A DNA stretch of 64,000 bases from Pseudomonas sp. GOM7 (GCF_026723825.1 NZ_CP113519.1:2480001-2544000), one strand, 5' to 3'. Counted from the first letter of the stretch, positions 25,423 through 35,464 are shown. Notes: generated by a model not told the origin, from the letters alone. A program made the numbers and translations.

Positions 25423-27273
25423 ATGAATATCGATCACCGTTTTCGCTTCGCCTGGCTGTTGCTGTGGCTGCTGCTGTCATGGCCGGCGCTGGGCGATGTG
25501 CTGCCTGTGGATGGGGGGCAACTCGGCGATGCGCCAGTGTCGCTGACTCGCCATGTCGGCATGCTGGAGGATCCCTCTCAGGCCTTCACCCTGAAGGAGG
25601 TGCGTGATGCTGCGCAGGAGGGCCACTTCCGTTACCAGCAAGGCAGCGGCGCATCCTTTGCTCTGGGCTTCACCCGTTCGGCCTACTGGTTTCGCCTGGT
25701 ACTCGGCAATTCCAGCGATGTGCCGCTCACGCGCCTGTTGGTGGTGGACAATCCGCGCATCTCCCAGGTCGATGCCTACATTCCGGACGGGCAGGGTGGC
25801 TATCACACCTGGTTGACGGGGGCCGACCGGCCATTCACCACCAAGGCCTACGACAATCGCAATTTCGTCTTCCCGGTCGTGCTGCCGGCGCGCTCGCAGC
25901 AGGTAATCTACCTGCGCGTGCAGTCGAGCATCGGTCTGCTGGTGCCGTTGCAACTCTGGTCGCCACAAGCCTTCCAAGCCTACGAGCGTGATGATTACAT
26001 GGCACGCAGTGGTTACATGGGCATCGCGGTGGCGATGATCCTGTTCAATCTGATGTTGTTCATCGCTCTTCGCGAACGCATCTACCTGCTGTACGTGACT
26101 TTCGTGCTCTGCGCCGTGAGCCTTTTGACCATCAAGAACGGCATGGCACCGGACTGGAGCTTGTTCGGCTTCACGCTCAACTCCAACGTCGCCTACTACA
26201 GCAGCGCTTCGCTGGCCTTGTGCACGCTGATGCTGTTCATGCGCCAGATGCTGCAGACCCCGCGTTTGCTGCCTTGGGGCGACCGCCTGCTGCTAGCGAT
26301 GATCGGCCTGTATCTGATCTCGCCACTGATCTACGCCCTGGCGTTGCCTCAGGTGGCCCGGGTGGCCATCGTGCTCAACCTGCTGACAGCGCTGATGATG
26401 ATCGCCATAGCCGTCGCTTGTGCCCTGAAACGGCAGCGCAGTGCCTATTTTTTCCTGGCCGCCTTTGGCCTGCTGATACTCGGTGGCGCCAGTACCACGT
26501 TGCGCGCCATGGGTATCCTGCCGACCAACGTGTTCACGGTCGATGGCCTGCAGTTGGGCTCATCGCTGGAAATGCTCTTGCTAGCCTTCGCCCTGGCCGA
26601 CCGCATCAACGTCATGCGTCAGGAGAAGATGCAGGCCCAGGCTCAACTGTTACAAGCTCAGGAGCAACTGGTGGACAGCCTGCAGCGCTCCGAGCGTGAG
26701 CTGGAGCAGCGTGTGCACGAGCGCACGCAGGAGCTGCAGGTGCTCAATCAACGCCTTGAAACCCTAAGCATGACCGACGCCCTGACGGGCATCGGCAACC
26801 GCCGACAGTTCGATGCTGTGCTCGCTCAGCAATGGCGCCAGGCCCAACGCAATGCCACGCCACTGGCTCTGGCCATCCTGGACGTGGACTGGTTCAAGGC
26901 CTACAACGACCTCTACGGCCACCCGCTGGGAGATGCCTGCCTGCGCCAGATTGCCCAGGCACTGGAAGCTACCCTTGGCCGCTCGACGGATTTCGTCGCC
27001 CGTTATGGTGGTGAGGAGTTCGTTTTTCTCGCACCCATGACCGATCTGGCCGGTACGCTGCAGCGGGCCGAGACGTTGATCGAGGCGGTACGTGCCCTGA
27101 ATTTGCCGCACAGCGGCTCGCCCTATGGCCAGGTGACCCTGAGCATTGGCGTGGCGGCCATGCAGGCCACGCCGCAGCATGATCCGCAGCAGCTTCTGGC
27201 GCGGGCCGATGCCGCGCTGTATCGGGCCAAGCAGCAGGGGCGCAACCGTGTCGAGTGCGATCAGGCGCAGTGA
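25423..27273 (+). CDS. 7TM-DISM diguanylate cyclase
   Basis: 616 residues from the ATG at 25423. A signal peptide is followed by a periplasmic 7TMR-DISM domain (about 30-170), seven helices (about 190-390) and a coiled coil rich in Gln/Glu (about 400-450). The C-terminal GGDEF domain has an intact active site GGEEF at 529-533. An inhibitory I-site RSTD (520-523) sits five residues before it, so the enzyme should make c-di-GMP and be product-inhibited. It likely senses a periplasmic carbohydrate-like ligand. Confidence 0.93.
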   Translation: MNIDHRFRFAWLLLWLLLSWPALGDVLPVDGGQLGDAPVSLTRHVGMLEDPSQAFTLKEVRDAAQEGHFRYQQGSGASFALGFTRSAYWFRLVLGNSSDVPLTRLLVVDNPRISQVDAYIPDGQGGYHTWLTGADRPFTTKAYDNRNFVFPVVLPARSQQVIYLRVQSSIGLLVPLQLWSPQAFQAYERDDYMARSGYMGIAVAMILFNLMLFIALRERIYLLYVTFVLCAVSLLTIKNGMAPDWSLFGFTLNSNVAYYSSASLALCTLMLFMRQMLQTPRLLPWGDRLLLAMIGLYLISPLIYALALPQVARVAIVLNLLTALMMIAIAVACALKRQRSAYFFLAAFGLLILGGASTTLRAMGILPTNVFTVDGLQLGSSLEMLLLAFALADRINVMRQEKMQAQAQLLQAQEQLVDSLQRSERELEQRVHERTQELQVLNQRLETLSMTDALTGIGNRRQFDAVLAQQWRQAQRNATPLALAILDVDWFKAYNDLYGHPLGDACLRQIAQALEATLGRSTDFVARYGGEEFVFLAPMTDLAGTLQRAETLIEAVRALNLPHSGSPYGQVTLSIGVAAMQATPQHDPQQLLARADAALYRAKQQGRNRVECDQAQ

Positions 27274-27285
27274 ACGCCGCCCCTG

Positions 27286-27309
27286 TGTAGGAGCGAGCTC
27301 ATTCGCGAT
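27286..27309. repeat. REP-like element
   Basis: TGTAGGAGCGAGCTCATTCG followed by CGAT closely resembles the common Pseudomonas REP unit (TGTAGGAGCGAGCTTGCTCGCGAT, recalled). It is a single copy 12 bp after the diguanylate cyclase stop. Confidence 0.55.
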
Positions 27310-27359
27310 AGGCCATGGCTCTATGCCCCGCGACTCTGCGTTCTTGATGAGGGGCAGCC

Positions 27360-27395
27360 GTAGGGCGGACTCAGGAGCCTAAGCGAACAGTCCGC
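27360..27395. repeat. short palindromic repeat, copy 1
   Basis: GTAGGGCGGACT ... GCGAACAGTCCGC contains inverted arms GCGGACT (27365-27371) and AGTCCGC (27389-27395). A related unit with GTAGGGTGGA and GCGAACAGTCCAC lies inverted at 40957-41007, which suggests a dispersed family. Confidence 0.45.
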
Positions 27396-27466
27396 TGGGC
27401 CATGCCGAGTTCGGCACCACGGCTCACGCCCAATACAAGCATTCCAACTGTGAAGCGCCATAAAAA

Positions 27467-27497
27467 AGCCCCAAGCACGCAGGGCGCGCCAGGGGCT
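27467..27497 (-). terminator. intrinsic terminator of mexEF-oprN
   Basis: On the minus strand, AGCCCC pairs with GGGGCT and is followed by TTTTTT. It lies about 40 bp after the oprN stop. Confidence 0.8.
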
Positions 27498-27537
27498 AAA
27501 GGAGCGGCGGAGCTGAGCCGCCCCCAGGAGAGAGAAC

Positions 27538-28926
27538 TCAGGCCTGTGGCTGCCAGCCGCCACCCAGCGCCTTGTAGATGGCGACGATGCCGCTGTACAG
27601 CTCGACCTCGGCCGAGGCCTGGGCGTCTTCGGCGGCCAGGCGTTCACGTTCGGCATCGAGCAGCACGAGGAAGTCCACCGTGCCTTCGCGGTAGCGAATC
27701 GCCGCCTGCTGCGCCGCCGCACGGCTGGCTTCGACCTGGCGTACCAGGGCGATCAGGCGTTGCTGGCGCTTGCCGTAGTCGCTGAAGGCGTTCTCCGATT
27801 CCTCCAGGGCCAGCAGCACCTGCTGCTCGTACTGCGCCAGGGCGCCGTCGGCCTCGGCCTCGGCGCCGCGCAGACGTGCGCGCACGCTGCCCAGATCGAG
27901 TGCCGCCCAGCTTATGCTGGGTGCCACGGCCCAGGCCCGTGCCGCCGAGGCGCCCAGTTGCGAGCCGCGCCCGGCGGTAAAGCCGAGAAAGCCCGACAGG
28001 CTCACCCGAGGGAACAGGTCGGCCGTGGCCACGCCCACTTCCGCCGTGGCCGCCGCCAGTTGCCGCTCGGCGGCCTGTACATCCGGGCGACGGCGCAGCA
28101 GCTCGGCCGGGTTGCCAATCGGCAGCGCCTTGGCGATAGCCGGTAGCGGCTTGGGCGACAGATCCACCTCCAGTTGCTCCGGGCGCTGGCCGAGCAGGGT
28201 GGCGATGCGGTTGCGCGCACGCACCTGCTGTGCCTGCAATTGCGGCACGCTGGCTTCCACCGCCGCCAGGCGGGCATCGGCGCGCAGCACGTCCAGCTCA
28301 CTGCCGATGCCGGCATCGCGCAACTGCTCGGTGATAGCGCGTGATTCCTGCTGGTTCTTCAGGTTTTCCAGCGCGATGTGTTCCCGTAGCTGTGCGCCGC
28401 GCAAGGTGCCGTAGGCATCCACCAGCTCGGCGATCAGGCTGACCTGAATCTGGTAGTAGTCGGCCTCGGCCACCTCGATGCGCGCTTCGCTAGCCTCCAG
28501 TTGGCGCTGGATGCGGCCGAACAGATCGAGCTCCCAGGCCGTGTCCAGGCCCAGGTCGTAGCGTTCCTGACGCACGCGCTGCTCGGTGGTCGGTGGCTGC
28601 TGGGCCTTGCCGAATTCGCCACTGGCACGGCTGGTGACGGTGGGGAAACGGTCGTTGGCCACGTCATCGCGAATCGCCCGTGCGGCACGCAGGCGGCTGA
28701 AGGCCACGCGCAGCTCACGGTTGTCGGCCAGCGAGCGCTGCACCAGCAGATTCAGCGTCGGGTCGTCGAACTGCTGCCACCAGGCCGCCTCGAAACGGGT
28801 GCGGTCGTAGTCGCCGGCCTCCAGCGCGGCAATGCGCGCCGGGTCGGTTTCGGGTGCGCGATAGTCCGGGCCTACGGCGCAGGCCGACAGGGCCAGGGCG
28901 AGCAGGGCGGGGGTAAAGGCCTTCAT
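27538..28926 (-). CDS. oprN: outer-membrane efflux channel OprN
   Basis: 462 residues from the ATG at 28926. Signal peptide with lipobox LSAC, so it is a lipoprotein. Two tandem outer-membrane-efflux (TolC/OprM) repeats: ADNRELRVAFSRLRAARA in the first, AAERQLAAATAEVGVATADLFPRVSL in the second. It forms the exit duct for the MexEF pump. Its ATG overlaps the mexF stop (ATGA, 28923-28926). Confidence 0.9.
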   Translation of the reverse strand: MKAFTPALLALALSACAVGPDYRAPETDPARIAALEAGDYDRTRFEAAWWQQFDDPTLNLLVQRSLADNRELRVAFSRLRAARAIRDDVANDRFPTVTSRASGEFGKAQQPPTTEQRVRQERYDLGLDTAWELDLFGRIQRQLEASEARIEVAEADYYQIQVSLIAELVDAYGTLRGAQLREHIALENLKNQQESRAITEQLRDAGIGSELDVLRADARLAAVEASVPQLQAQQVRARNRIATLLGQRPEQLEVDLSPKPLPAIAKALPIGNPAELLRRRPDVQAAERQLAAATAEVGVATADLFPRVSLSGFLGFTAGRGSQLGASAARAWAVAPSISWAALDLGSVRARLRGAEAEADGALAQYEQQVLLALEESENAFSDYGKRQQRLIALVRQVEASRAAAQQAAIRYREGTVDFLVLLDAERERLAAEDAQASAEVELYSGIVAIYKALGGGWQPQA

Positions 28927-31900
28927 GCGTGCACCTCCTGCAGGCGGGCGACTTTGCGCGCTTGGCGTTTCTCCACGAAGGCGCGGATCAGCACGTAGAA
29001 CACCGGCGTCAGCAGCAGGCCGAAGAAGGTCACGCCAATCATCCCGCTGAACACCGCCACGCCCATGGCATGGCGCATCTCGGCACCGGCGCCGGAGGAG
29101 AGCACCAGCGGCACCACGCCCATGATGAAGGCGATGGAGGTCATCAGGATCGGACGCAGACGCAGGCGGCAGGCTTCCAGCACTGCAGCGACGCGATCGA
29201 GGCCTTCTTCCTGTTTCTCCTTGGCGAACTCGACGATGAGGATGGCGTTCTTGCACGCCAGGCCCACCAGCACGATCAGGCCGATCTGGGTGAAGATGTT
29301 GTTGTCGCTACCAGCCAGGATCACCCCGGTGATGGCCGACAGCAGCACGGTCGGTACGATCAGGATTACCGCCAATGGCAGGCTCCAGCTCTCGTATTGC
29401 GCGGCCAGCACCAGGAAGGCCAGCAGCACGCAGAGCGGGAAGATGAACACGGCGGTGTTGCCGGCGAGGATCTGCTGGTAGGTCAGATCCGTCCACTCAT
29501 AGGTCATGCCGTTGGGCAGCTCCGCTTCCAGCAGTTTGGCGATGGCGGCCTCGGCCTGGCCGGAGCTGTAGCCCGGTGCGGCGGCGCCGTTGATCTCGGC
29601 GGTGAGGAAGCCGTTGTAGTGCATCACCCGATCCGGGCCGGCGCTGTCATCCACCTTGACGAAGGTGGACAGCGGCACCATTTCCCCGCGGTTGTTGCGC
29701 ACCTTGAGCTGACCGATCTGCTCCGGCTCCAGGCGGAACTGCTGGTCGGCCTGGACGTTGACCTGGTAGGTGCGGCCAAAGCGGTTGAAGTCGTTGGCAT
29801 ACAGCGAACCCAGGTACACCTGCAGGGTGTCGAAGATGTCATCGATGGCCACGCCATGGGTCTTGGCCTTCTCGCGGTCGATGACGGCATCGACCTGTGG
29901 CACGTTGACCTGATAGCTGGTGAACACCGACATGGGGTTCAGCTCCGGCAACTGGCGGGCCTTGTTGAGGATATTCTGGGTTTGCGTGTACAGCTCCTCG
30001 TAGCCCAGGTTGCCGCGATCCTGAATCTGCAGGCGGAAGCCGCCAATGGTGCCCAGGCCTTGTACCGGGGGTGGCGGGAAGATGGCGATATAGGCGTCCT
30101 GGATCTCGCTGAACTGGCCGTTGAGCGCGCCCGCGATGGCGGAGGCCGACATGGACGGATCCTTGCGCTGGTCGAAGTCCTTCAGCGTGACGAAGACGAT
30201 GCCGCTGTTCGGGCTGTTGGTGAAGCCGTTGATCGACAGGCCCGGGAAGGACACGGTGTTCTCCACGCCTGGGTACTTGGCAGCGATATCGCTCATGCGC
30301 TTGATCACCGCCTCGGTGCGGTCGAGGGTGGCGGCATCGGGCAACTGGGCGAAGGCCACCAGGTACTGCTTGTCCTGTTGTGGCACGAAGCCGGTGGGGG
30401 TACTGGAGAAACCCAGGTAGCCGAGCACCAGCAGGCCGCCGTAGACCAGCATGGCGATGCTGCTACCGCGCAGCACACGCCGCACGGTGCCGACGTAGCC
30501 ATGGCTGGCGCGGTCGAACACGCGGTTGAACGGGCCGAACAACCAGCCACCGAACAGCTTGTCGAGCAGGCGCGAGAAACCATCCTTGGGCGCGTGGTGA
30601 TCTTTCAGCAGCACGGCAGCCAATGCCGGCGACAGGGTCAGCGAGTTGATCGCCGAGATCACCGTGGAGATGGCGATGGTCAGCGCGAACTGCTGATAGA
30701 ACTGCCCGGTGAGGCCGGAAATGAACGCAGTTGGCACGAACACCGCGCACAGCACCAGGGCGGTGGCGATGATGGGGCCGGTGACTTCCTTCATGGCCTG
30801 GCGGGTGGCTTCGACCGGCGACTTGCCCAGAGCGATATTACGCTCGACGTTCTCCACCACTACGATGGCGTCGTCCACCACGATGCCGATGGCCAGCACC
30901 AGGCCGAACAGCGACAGGGCGTTGAGGGAGAAGCCGAACAGGTGCATCACGGCGAAGGTGCCGATCAACGACACCGGCACGGCGGCCAGCGGGATGATCG
31001 AGGCGCGCCAGGTCTGCAGGAACAGGATCACCACCAGCACCACCAGCACGATGGCTTCGAGCAGGGTGTGCACCACTGCCTCGATGGAGCCGCGAACGAA
31101 GATGGTCGGGTCATAGACGATCTCGTAGTCCATGCCCTGCGGGAAACTCTGCTTCAGCTCGGCCATGCGTGCGCGCACCTCATCGGAGATGGCGATGGCA
31201 TTGGAACCGGGACGTTGGAACACCGGGATGGCCACGGCTGGCTGGTTGTTCAGCAGCGAGCGCAGGGCGTACTGGTTGGAGCCCAGCTCGACGCGGGCGA
31301 TGTCGCGCAGGCGAGTGATCTCGCCGTCTTCGCCGGCGCGGATGATGATGTTCTCGAACTCTTCCTCGGTGACCAGACGGCCCTGGGTGTTGATCGACAA
31401 CTGGAAGCTATTGCCAGCGTCAGAGGGCGGCGCGCCGAGGGCGCCGGCGGCGACCTGGCGGTTCTGCTCGCGGATGGCGTTGACCACATCGCTGGCGGTG
31501 AGCCCGCGCGAGGCCACCTTGTTCGGATCCAGCCAGACGCGCAGCGAGTAGTTGCCCATGCCGAACAGTTGCACGTCGCCCACGCCGTCCAGGCGCGCCA
31601 GCTCGTCCTTGACGTTGAGCGCGGCGTAGTTGGACAGGTAGAGCATGTCGTAGCGGTTGTCCGGCGAGGTCAGGTGCACCACCATGGTCAGGTCGGGGGA
31701 GGCCTTGTCCACGGTCACGCCGAGGCGCTGCACCTCGGTGGGCAGCGTCGGCATGGTGCGGGTGACGCGGTTCTGCACCTGTACCTGGGCGTTGTCCAGA
31801 TCGGTGCCGAGGGCGAAGGTCACGGTCAGGGTCAGCTTGCCGTCGTTGGTCGACTGCGACGACATGTAGAGCATGCCTTCGACGCCGACGATGGCCTGCT

Positions 31901-32102
31901 CCAGCGGCGAGGCGACGGTCTCACCGATCACCTTGGGGTTGGCACCGGGGAAGTTGGCGCGCACCACCACGGTGGGCGGCACCACTTCCGGGTATTCGCT
32001 GATCGGTAACTGGAACAACGAGATGGCGCCGCTGATCAGGATCAGCAACGACAGCACGGCGGCGAAGATTGGCCGCTGGATGAAGAATTGCGAGAAATTC
32101 AT
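28923..32102 (-). CDS. mexF: RND efflux transporter MexF
   Basis: 1059 residues, standard for the HAE1 RND family: twelve membrane helices and two large periplasmic loops. The N-terminus (MNFSQFFIQRPIFAAVLSLL) and LFQLPISEYPEVVPPTVVVR are near-identical to MexF as I know it. It uses the proton gradient to expel chloramphenicol, fluoroquinolones and, in P. aeruginosa, quinolone-signal precursors. AGGAAAG lies before the start. The mexE stop is 29 bp upstream. Confidence 0.95.
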   Translation of the reverse strand: MNFSQFFIQRPIFAAVLSLLILISGAISLFQLPISEYPEVVPPTVVVRANFPGANPKVIGETVASPLEQAIVGVEGMLYMSSQSTNDGKLTLTVTFALGTDLDNAQVQVQNRVTRTMPTLPTEVQRLGVTVDKASPDLTMVVHLTSPDNRYDMLYLSNYAALNVKDELARLDGVGDVQLFGMGNYSLRVWLDPNKVASRGLTASDVVNAIREQNRQVAAGALGAPPSDAGNSFQLSINTQGRLVTEEEFENIIIRAGEDGEITRLRDIARVELGSNQYALRSLLNNQPAVAIPVFQRPGSNAIAISDEVRARMAELKQSFPQGMDYEIVYDPTIFVRGSIEAVVHTLLEAIVLVVLVVILFLQTWRASIIPLAAVPVSLIGTFAVMHLFGFSLNALSLFGLVLAIGIVVDDAIVVVENVERNIALGKSPVEATRQAMKEVTGPIIATALVLCAVFVPTAFISGLTGQFYQQFALTIAISTVISAINSLTLSPALAAVLLKDHHAPKDGFSRLLDKLFGGWLFGPFNRVFDRASHGYVGTVRRVLRGSSIAMLVYGGLLVLGYLGFSSTPTGFVPQQDKQYLVAFAQLPDAATLDRTEAVIKRMSDIAAKYPGVENTVSFPGLSINGFTNSPNSGIVFVTLKDFDQRKDPSMSASAIAGALNGQFSEIQDAYIAIFPPPPVQGLGTIGGFRLQIQDRGNLGYEELYTQTQNILNKARQLPELNPMSVFTSYQVNVPQVDAVIDREKAKTHGVAIDDIFDTLQVYLGSLYANDFNRFGRTYQVNVQADQQFRLEPEQIGQLKVRNNRGEMVPLSTFVKVDDSAGPDRVMHYNGFLTAEINGAAAPGYSSGQAEAAIAKLLEAELPNGMTYEWTDLTYQQILAGNTAVFIFPLCVLLAFLVLAAQYESWSLPLAVILIVPTVLLSAITGVILAGSDNNIFTQIGLIVLVGLACKNAILIVEFAKEKQEEGLDRVAAVLEACRLRLRPILMTSIAFIMGVVPLVLSSGAGAEMRHAMGVAVFSGMIGVTFFGLLLTPVFYVLIRAFVEKRQARKVARLQEVHA

Positions 32103-32131
32103 GGCTCTTTCCTCAAGTCGCGCAGGCGCGA

Positions 32132-33370
32132 TCAGCCGCGCGGCGAGCGAATATCGGTACGTTCGGCGGCAAGGCGGGGCGACTGGCTCTCGGCGGCGGC
32201 CTCACGCATGCGTGCCAGTTGCGCCAGGGTGTCGGCATCGGCCATGGCCACCGGTTGTGGGTCGACGGTGGCGCCGGGCATGGCGCGCTGCAGGCCGTTG
32301 ACGACGATCTTCTCGCCCTTGCTCAGGCCGCTGCGGACGATGCGCAGGCCTTCGAGCTTCGGCCCCAGTTCGATTGAGCGGTAGGCCACGGTGTTGTCGT
32401 CGCCGAGCACCAGCACATACTTCTTACCCAGGTCGGTGCCCACCGCTTCGTCCTTGATCAGAGTGGCGGCGTAGGGCTTGCTGCCCACCAGCTTGAGGCG
32501 CGCGTAAAGGCCCGGGGTGAAACGGCCGTCTTGATTGTCGAACACGGCGCGGCCACGGATGGTGCCGGTGCGCGGGTTGACCTGGTTGTCGAGAAAGTCC
32601 AATTGGCCCAGGTGCGGGTGACCGGCCTCGTCGGACAGCCCCAGATACACCGGGCTGGCGCCACGGGCATCGGTGCCGGCATCATGGGCCAGTTCCGTGT
32701 ACTTGAGGAAGGCGCGCTCATCGGCATCGAAGTAGGCGTAAACCTTGTCGGTGGAGACCACTGAGGTCAGCAGGCTTTCACCCGCGTTGACCAGGTTGCC
32801 GCGCGTGATCTCGGCGCGGCTGACGCGACCGTCGATGGGCGAGGTGATGCGGGTGAAATCCAGATTGAGACGGGCATTGTCCAGCTCCGCCTGGATAGCC
32901 GCGACCTGCGCTTGTGCTTCGCTGGCGGCACTGGCGCGGGCATCGGCCAGTTCTGCGGAGATGGCGTTGCTCTGGCGCAGACGTTCGCCACGGCGGGCTT
33001 CGTTGACGGCGCGAGCCTGGTTGGCACGGGCCTGCTGCAATTGCGCTTCGAGTCGCTTGAGCTCGGCCTGGAAGGGGCGCGGGTCGATCTGGAACAGCAG
33101 GTCGCCTTTCTTCACCAGGCTGCCCTCATCGAAGGCCACGCGGTCGATGTAGCCGGACACGCGTGGGCGAATCTCCACCGATTGCGGGGCTTCCAGGTGC
33201 CCGGTGAACTCGTCCCACTCGTTGACCGGCTGCTCGATGACCTCGGCCACGCTGACCTTGGGTGCCGGCATCTGCGCCTGGGCCTGCGGGGCTTGCTCGC
33301 AGCCGCTCAGCAGCAGAGCGCCGGCGAGGGCAAGGGGGAATATCCAGATGTTCTTGTGAAACTGTTCCAT
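32132..33370 (-). CDS. mexE: RND periplasmic adaptor MexE
   Basis: 412 residues. Lipoprotein signal with LSGC at about 21-24. Lipoyl/barrel-sandwich halves flank an alpha-hairpin (LEAQLQQARANQARAVNEARRGERLRQSNAISAELADARA). RVSGYIDRVAFDEGSLVKKGDLLFQIDPRPF is the classic adaptor motif. It links MexF to OprN. First gene of the operon; a possible MexT site lies about 80-100 bp upstream. Confidence 0.93.
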   Translation of the reverse strand: MEQFHKNIWIFPLALAGALLLSGCEQAPQAQAQMPAPKVSVAEVIEQPVNEWDEFTGHLEAPQSVEIRPRVSGYIDRVAFDEGSLVKKGDLLFQIDPRPFQAELKRLEAQLQQARANQARAVNEARRGERLRQSNAISAELADARASAASEAQAQVAAIQAELDNARLNLDFTRITSPIDGRVSRAEITRGNLVNAGESLLTSVVSTDKVYAYFDADERAFLKYTELAHDAGTDARGASPVYLGLSDEAGHPHLGQLDFLDNQVNPRTGTIRGRAVFDNQDGRFTPGLYARLKLVGSKPYAATLIKDEAVGTDLGKKYVLVLGDDNTVAYRSIELGPKLEGLRIVRSGLSKGEKIVVNGLQRAMPGATVDPQPVAMADADTLAQLARMREAAAESQSPRLAAERTDIRSPRG

Positions 33371-33447
33371 AGATGACTCCGCCAGTCGGATTTGTGGATG
33401 GGCGGAGTCTGCGGCGAGGCACGGCGGGCGACTAATCGAACGCCATG

Positions 33448-33471
33448 AAGTTCAATATCACCGGCAATGAT
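33448..33471 (-). promoter_or_regulatory. possible MexT box upstream of mexE
   Basis: On the minus strand: ATCA-N5-GGTGAT-N4-AACTT, compared with the MexT consensus ATCA-N5-GTCGAT-N4-ACYAT as I recall it. The first block is exact, the second matches 4 of 6 and the third 3 of 5. It lies 78-101 bp before mexE. Confidence 0.35.
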
Positions 33472-33532
33472 TATGGGCAGCTAATTAATCAATCAGACCG
33501 TGTCATAGGTGGGGACGCCTTCGCAGTGATGC

Positions 33533-34450
33533 TCACGATTTACGAGGGGATGGGTAGCTGATCTTGCGCGAAGTGGCGATGACGGCCCCGAGGATGATCA
33601 GCACGGCCGGGATCAGCAGGATCGGGCTGGCATCGCTTTGCCCGACCACGATCAGCAGCACCGTGGAGAACAGAGGCGCCAGGTAGGACAGGGCGCCCAG
33701 CATCGCCAGGTTGCCGTACTTGGTGGCGTGATCCCAGGCGAAGAAGGCCAGGCCCACTGGCCCCAGGCCGAGGGCGACGATTGCCGCCCATTGTTCGGCA
33801 GCAGGGCGCACCGTGGTCTCGAACAGCAGGTGGCAGAGCAGGCCGGCGGCGGCGACCAGGCCGCAGATACCGCCGATGATGCTGCTTGGCACGTTGCTGA
33901 AACGCCGATTGACCACCGAATAGGTCGACCAGACCCAGGCGCCGGCAAAGGCAGCGGCGTAACCCATGATGGGCATCGCTGCGCTTTCCTGGCTGGCGCG
34001 CTGTTGCATGATCAGGGCTGTTCCCGCCAGGCCGAGCAGGGCGCCCAGCAGTTGGCGTTTGCGCAGCGACTCGCCGGTGCCGAGGCTAGACAGCAGGACG
34101 ATCATCAGTGGCCAGAGGTAGGCGATCAGGCTGGCTTCAGCCGCTGGCGCGGCCTTGAGCGCGAAAAAATACAAGGCGTGATAGCCGAAGATGCCGGCGA
34201 ACCCCGTTGCCCATACATACCAGGGCTGGCGCCAACTGTTGAACTCAGCAGCACCCCGCAGGCCAAGAATGCACAAGCTGGCCACGAAGGCGACGGCGAA
34301 GCTCGAGGCCAGCAATTGAAAGGCCGGGATGCCGGCCGTCAGGGTCGTCAACAGCGCCAGACAGGCCCATAGAAATACCGCGATCACCCCGATCAGTGTG
34401 GCGCCTGCGCTCGCGCCGAGGGTAGCGATGGATAGGTTGGAAGTGGTCAT
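33533..34450 (-). CDS. DMT-superfamily (EamA) transporter
   Basis: 305 residues, ten helices in two EamA halves (AEASLIAYLWPLMIVLLSS in the first, GPVGLAFFAWDHATKYGNLAMLGALSYLAPLFSTVLLI in the second). The pattern resembles YddG-type aromatic amino-acid exporters, but substrate is a guess. It lies between mexE and an AraC regulator on the same strand. Neither belongs to the standard mexT-mexE arrangement, and the AraC gene upstream probably controls this transporter. Confidence 0.8.
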   Translation of the reverse strand: MTTSNLSIATLGASAGATLIGVIAVFLWACLALLTTLTAGIPAFQLLASSFAVAFVASLCILGLRGAAEFNSWRQPWYVWATGFAGIFGYHALYFFALKAAPAAEASLIAYLWPLMIVLLSSLGTGESLRKRQLLGALLGLAGTALIMQQRASQESAAMPIMGYAAAFAGAWVWSTYSVVNRRFSNVPSSIIGGICGLVAAAGLLCHLLFETTVRPAAEQWAAIVALGLGPVGLAFFAWDHATKYGNLAMLGALSYLAPLFSTVLLIVVGQSDASPILLIPAVLIILGAVIATSRKISYPSPRKS

Positions 34451-34614
34451 GCAAGCCCCGCCTGCCTGTGATGTTCAAACGGGGAAAATACAAAGGCGCG
34501 GGTAGGCGGTCTTGATCGGAACTGCCGGAGAATTGTTCGAGACTGCTGCCTTCGGGGCCGCTTCAAGCACCTAGCGGCGACAGGACGCAGCAAGCCGGGG
34601 CCGAGATGGGCTCT

Positions 34615-35394
34615 TCAGTGGGCGCGTGTGCGTTTGCGTAGCGAGGCCGGTGTCAGGTCGTGGGCCTTCTTCAGCGCATGGGTCAGCGCGCTCTGGTCGG
34701 CGTAACCGGTGCGATGGGCGATCTCGATGATCGGCAGCGAGGTCTGGCGCAGCAGGTCGATGGCCAGGTTCAGGCGCAGGCTGGCGATATGGCTGAATGG
34801 CGTTGTTGCCAGGTGCCGCTCGAACAGGGCGTACAAGCGCCGCTCACTGGTGCCGGAATGGCGGGCGATATCACGGATCGTCAGGGGGGCATGCAGGTGT
34901 CGTTCGATATAGTCCAAGGCCTTGGCGAGGATGAGCTGACCGGGATCCTGTGGGCTGACCTCGGGCTGCAACAAGGAGTACAGCAGCAACTGGCTCCACG
35001 ACTCGGTCAGCGTTGTTGAGTGGCTCAGGCGCGCGCTGTTGCCGATGGCGTAATCGAGCAGGTGACGGATATCGGGGCTCAGCGCAAAGAAGTGCTTGCC
35101 GCTCAGTGGGTCGAGTGCTTGCGTGGTGCTGTCGCTGGTTTCGGCACATTGGGCCGGCACGTCCAGCACCAGAAAGCTGTTGTGGGTGTTGGCCTGGAAG
35201 GTATGCCGGGCGCCGGCGGCGATCACCACCCCCTGGCTGGCATCCACCTTGCCGCCGCGTCCGTCGATCTCGATTTCCATTGCGCCGCAGCGCGGCAGGA
35301 CGATCTGGTGAAAGTCGTCGTGTTCGTGAAGCTCCACCTCCCCTGAATAGGAACGTATCGCCAGGGAGAAGGGGAAAGGGACGGTAGCGTTCAT
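34615..35394 (-). CDS. AraC-family regulator with cupin sensor
   Basis: 259 residues from the ATG at 35394, with AAGAGAG upstream. An N-terminal cupin-like sensor (ELHEHDDFHQIVLPRCGAMEIEIDGR) precedes an AraC/XylS HTH (LTIRDIARHSGTSERRLYALFERHLATTPFSHIASLRL). It probably activates the downstream DMT transporter gene, 164 bp away. It stands between mexT and mexE. Confidence 0.85.
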   Translation of the reverse strand: MNATVPFPFSLAIRSYSGEVELHEHDDFHQIVLPRCGAMEIEIDGRGGKVDASQGVVIAAGARHTFQANTHNSFLVLDVPAQCAETSDSTTQALDPLSGKHFFALSPDIRHLLDYAIGNSARLSHSTTLTESWSQLLLYSLLQPEVSPQDPGQLILAKALDYIERHLHAPLTIRDIARHSGTSERRLYALFERHLATTPFSHIASLRLNLAIDLLRQTSLPIIEIAHRTGYADQSALTHALKKAHDLTPASLRKRTRAH

Positions 35395-35464
35395 CCATGA
35401 CTCTCTTGGTGTCGAGACTGAGCGCAAGTGTAATGCAGCGCTCGGAGCTAACAAGACAGGGATA

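Noticed and set aside
28929..32009. Long open frame antisense to mexF
   Set aside because: Same effect: strong codon bias of mexF keeps the opposite frame open; the translated protein is low-complexity His/Gln/Asp.
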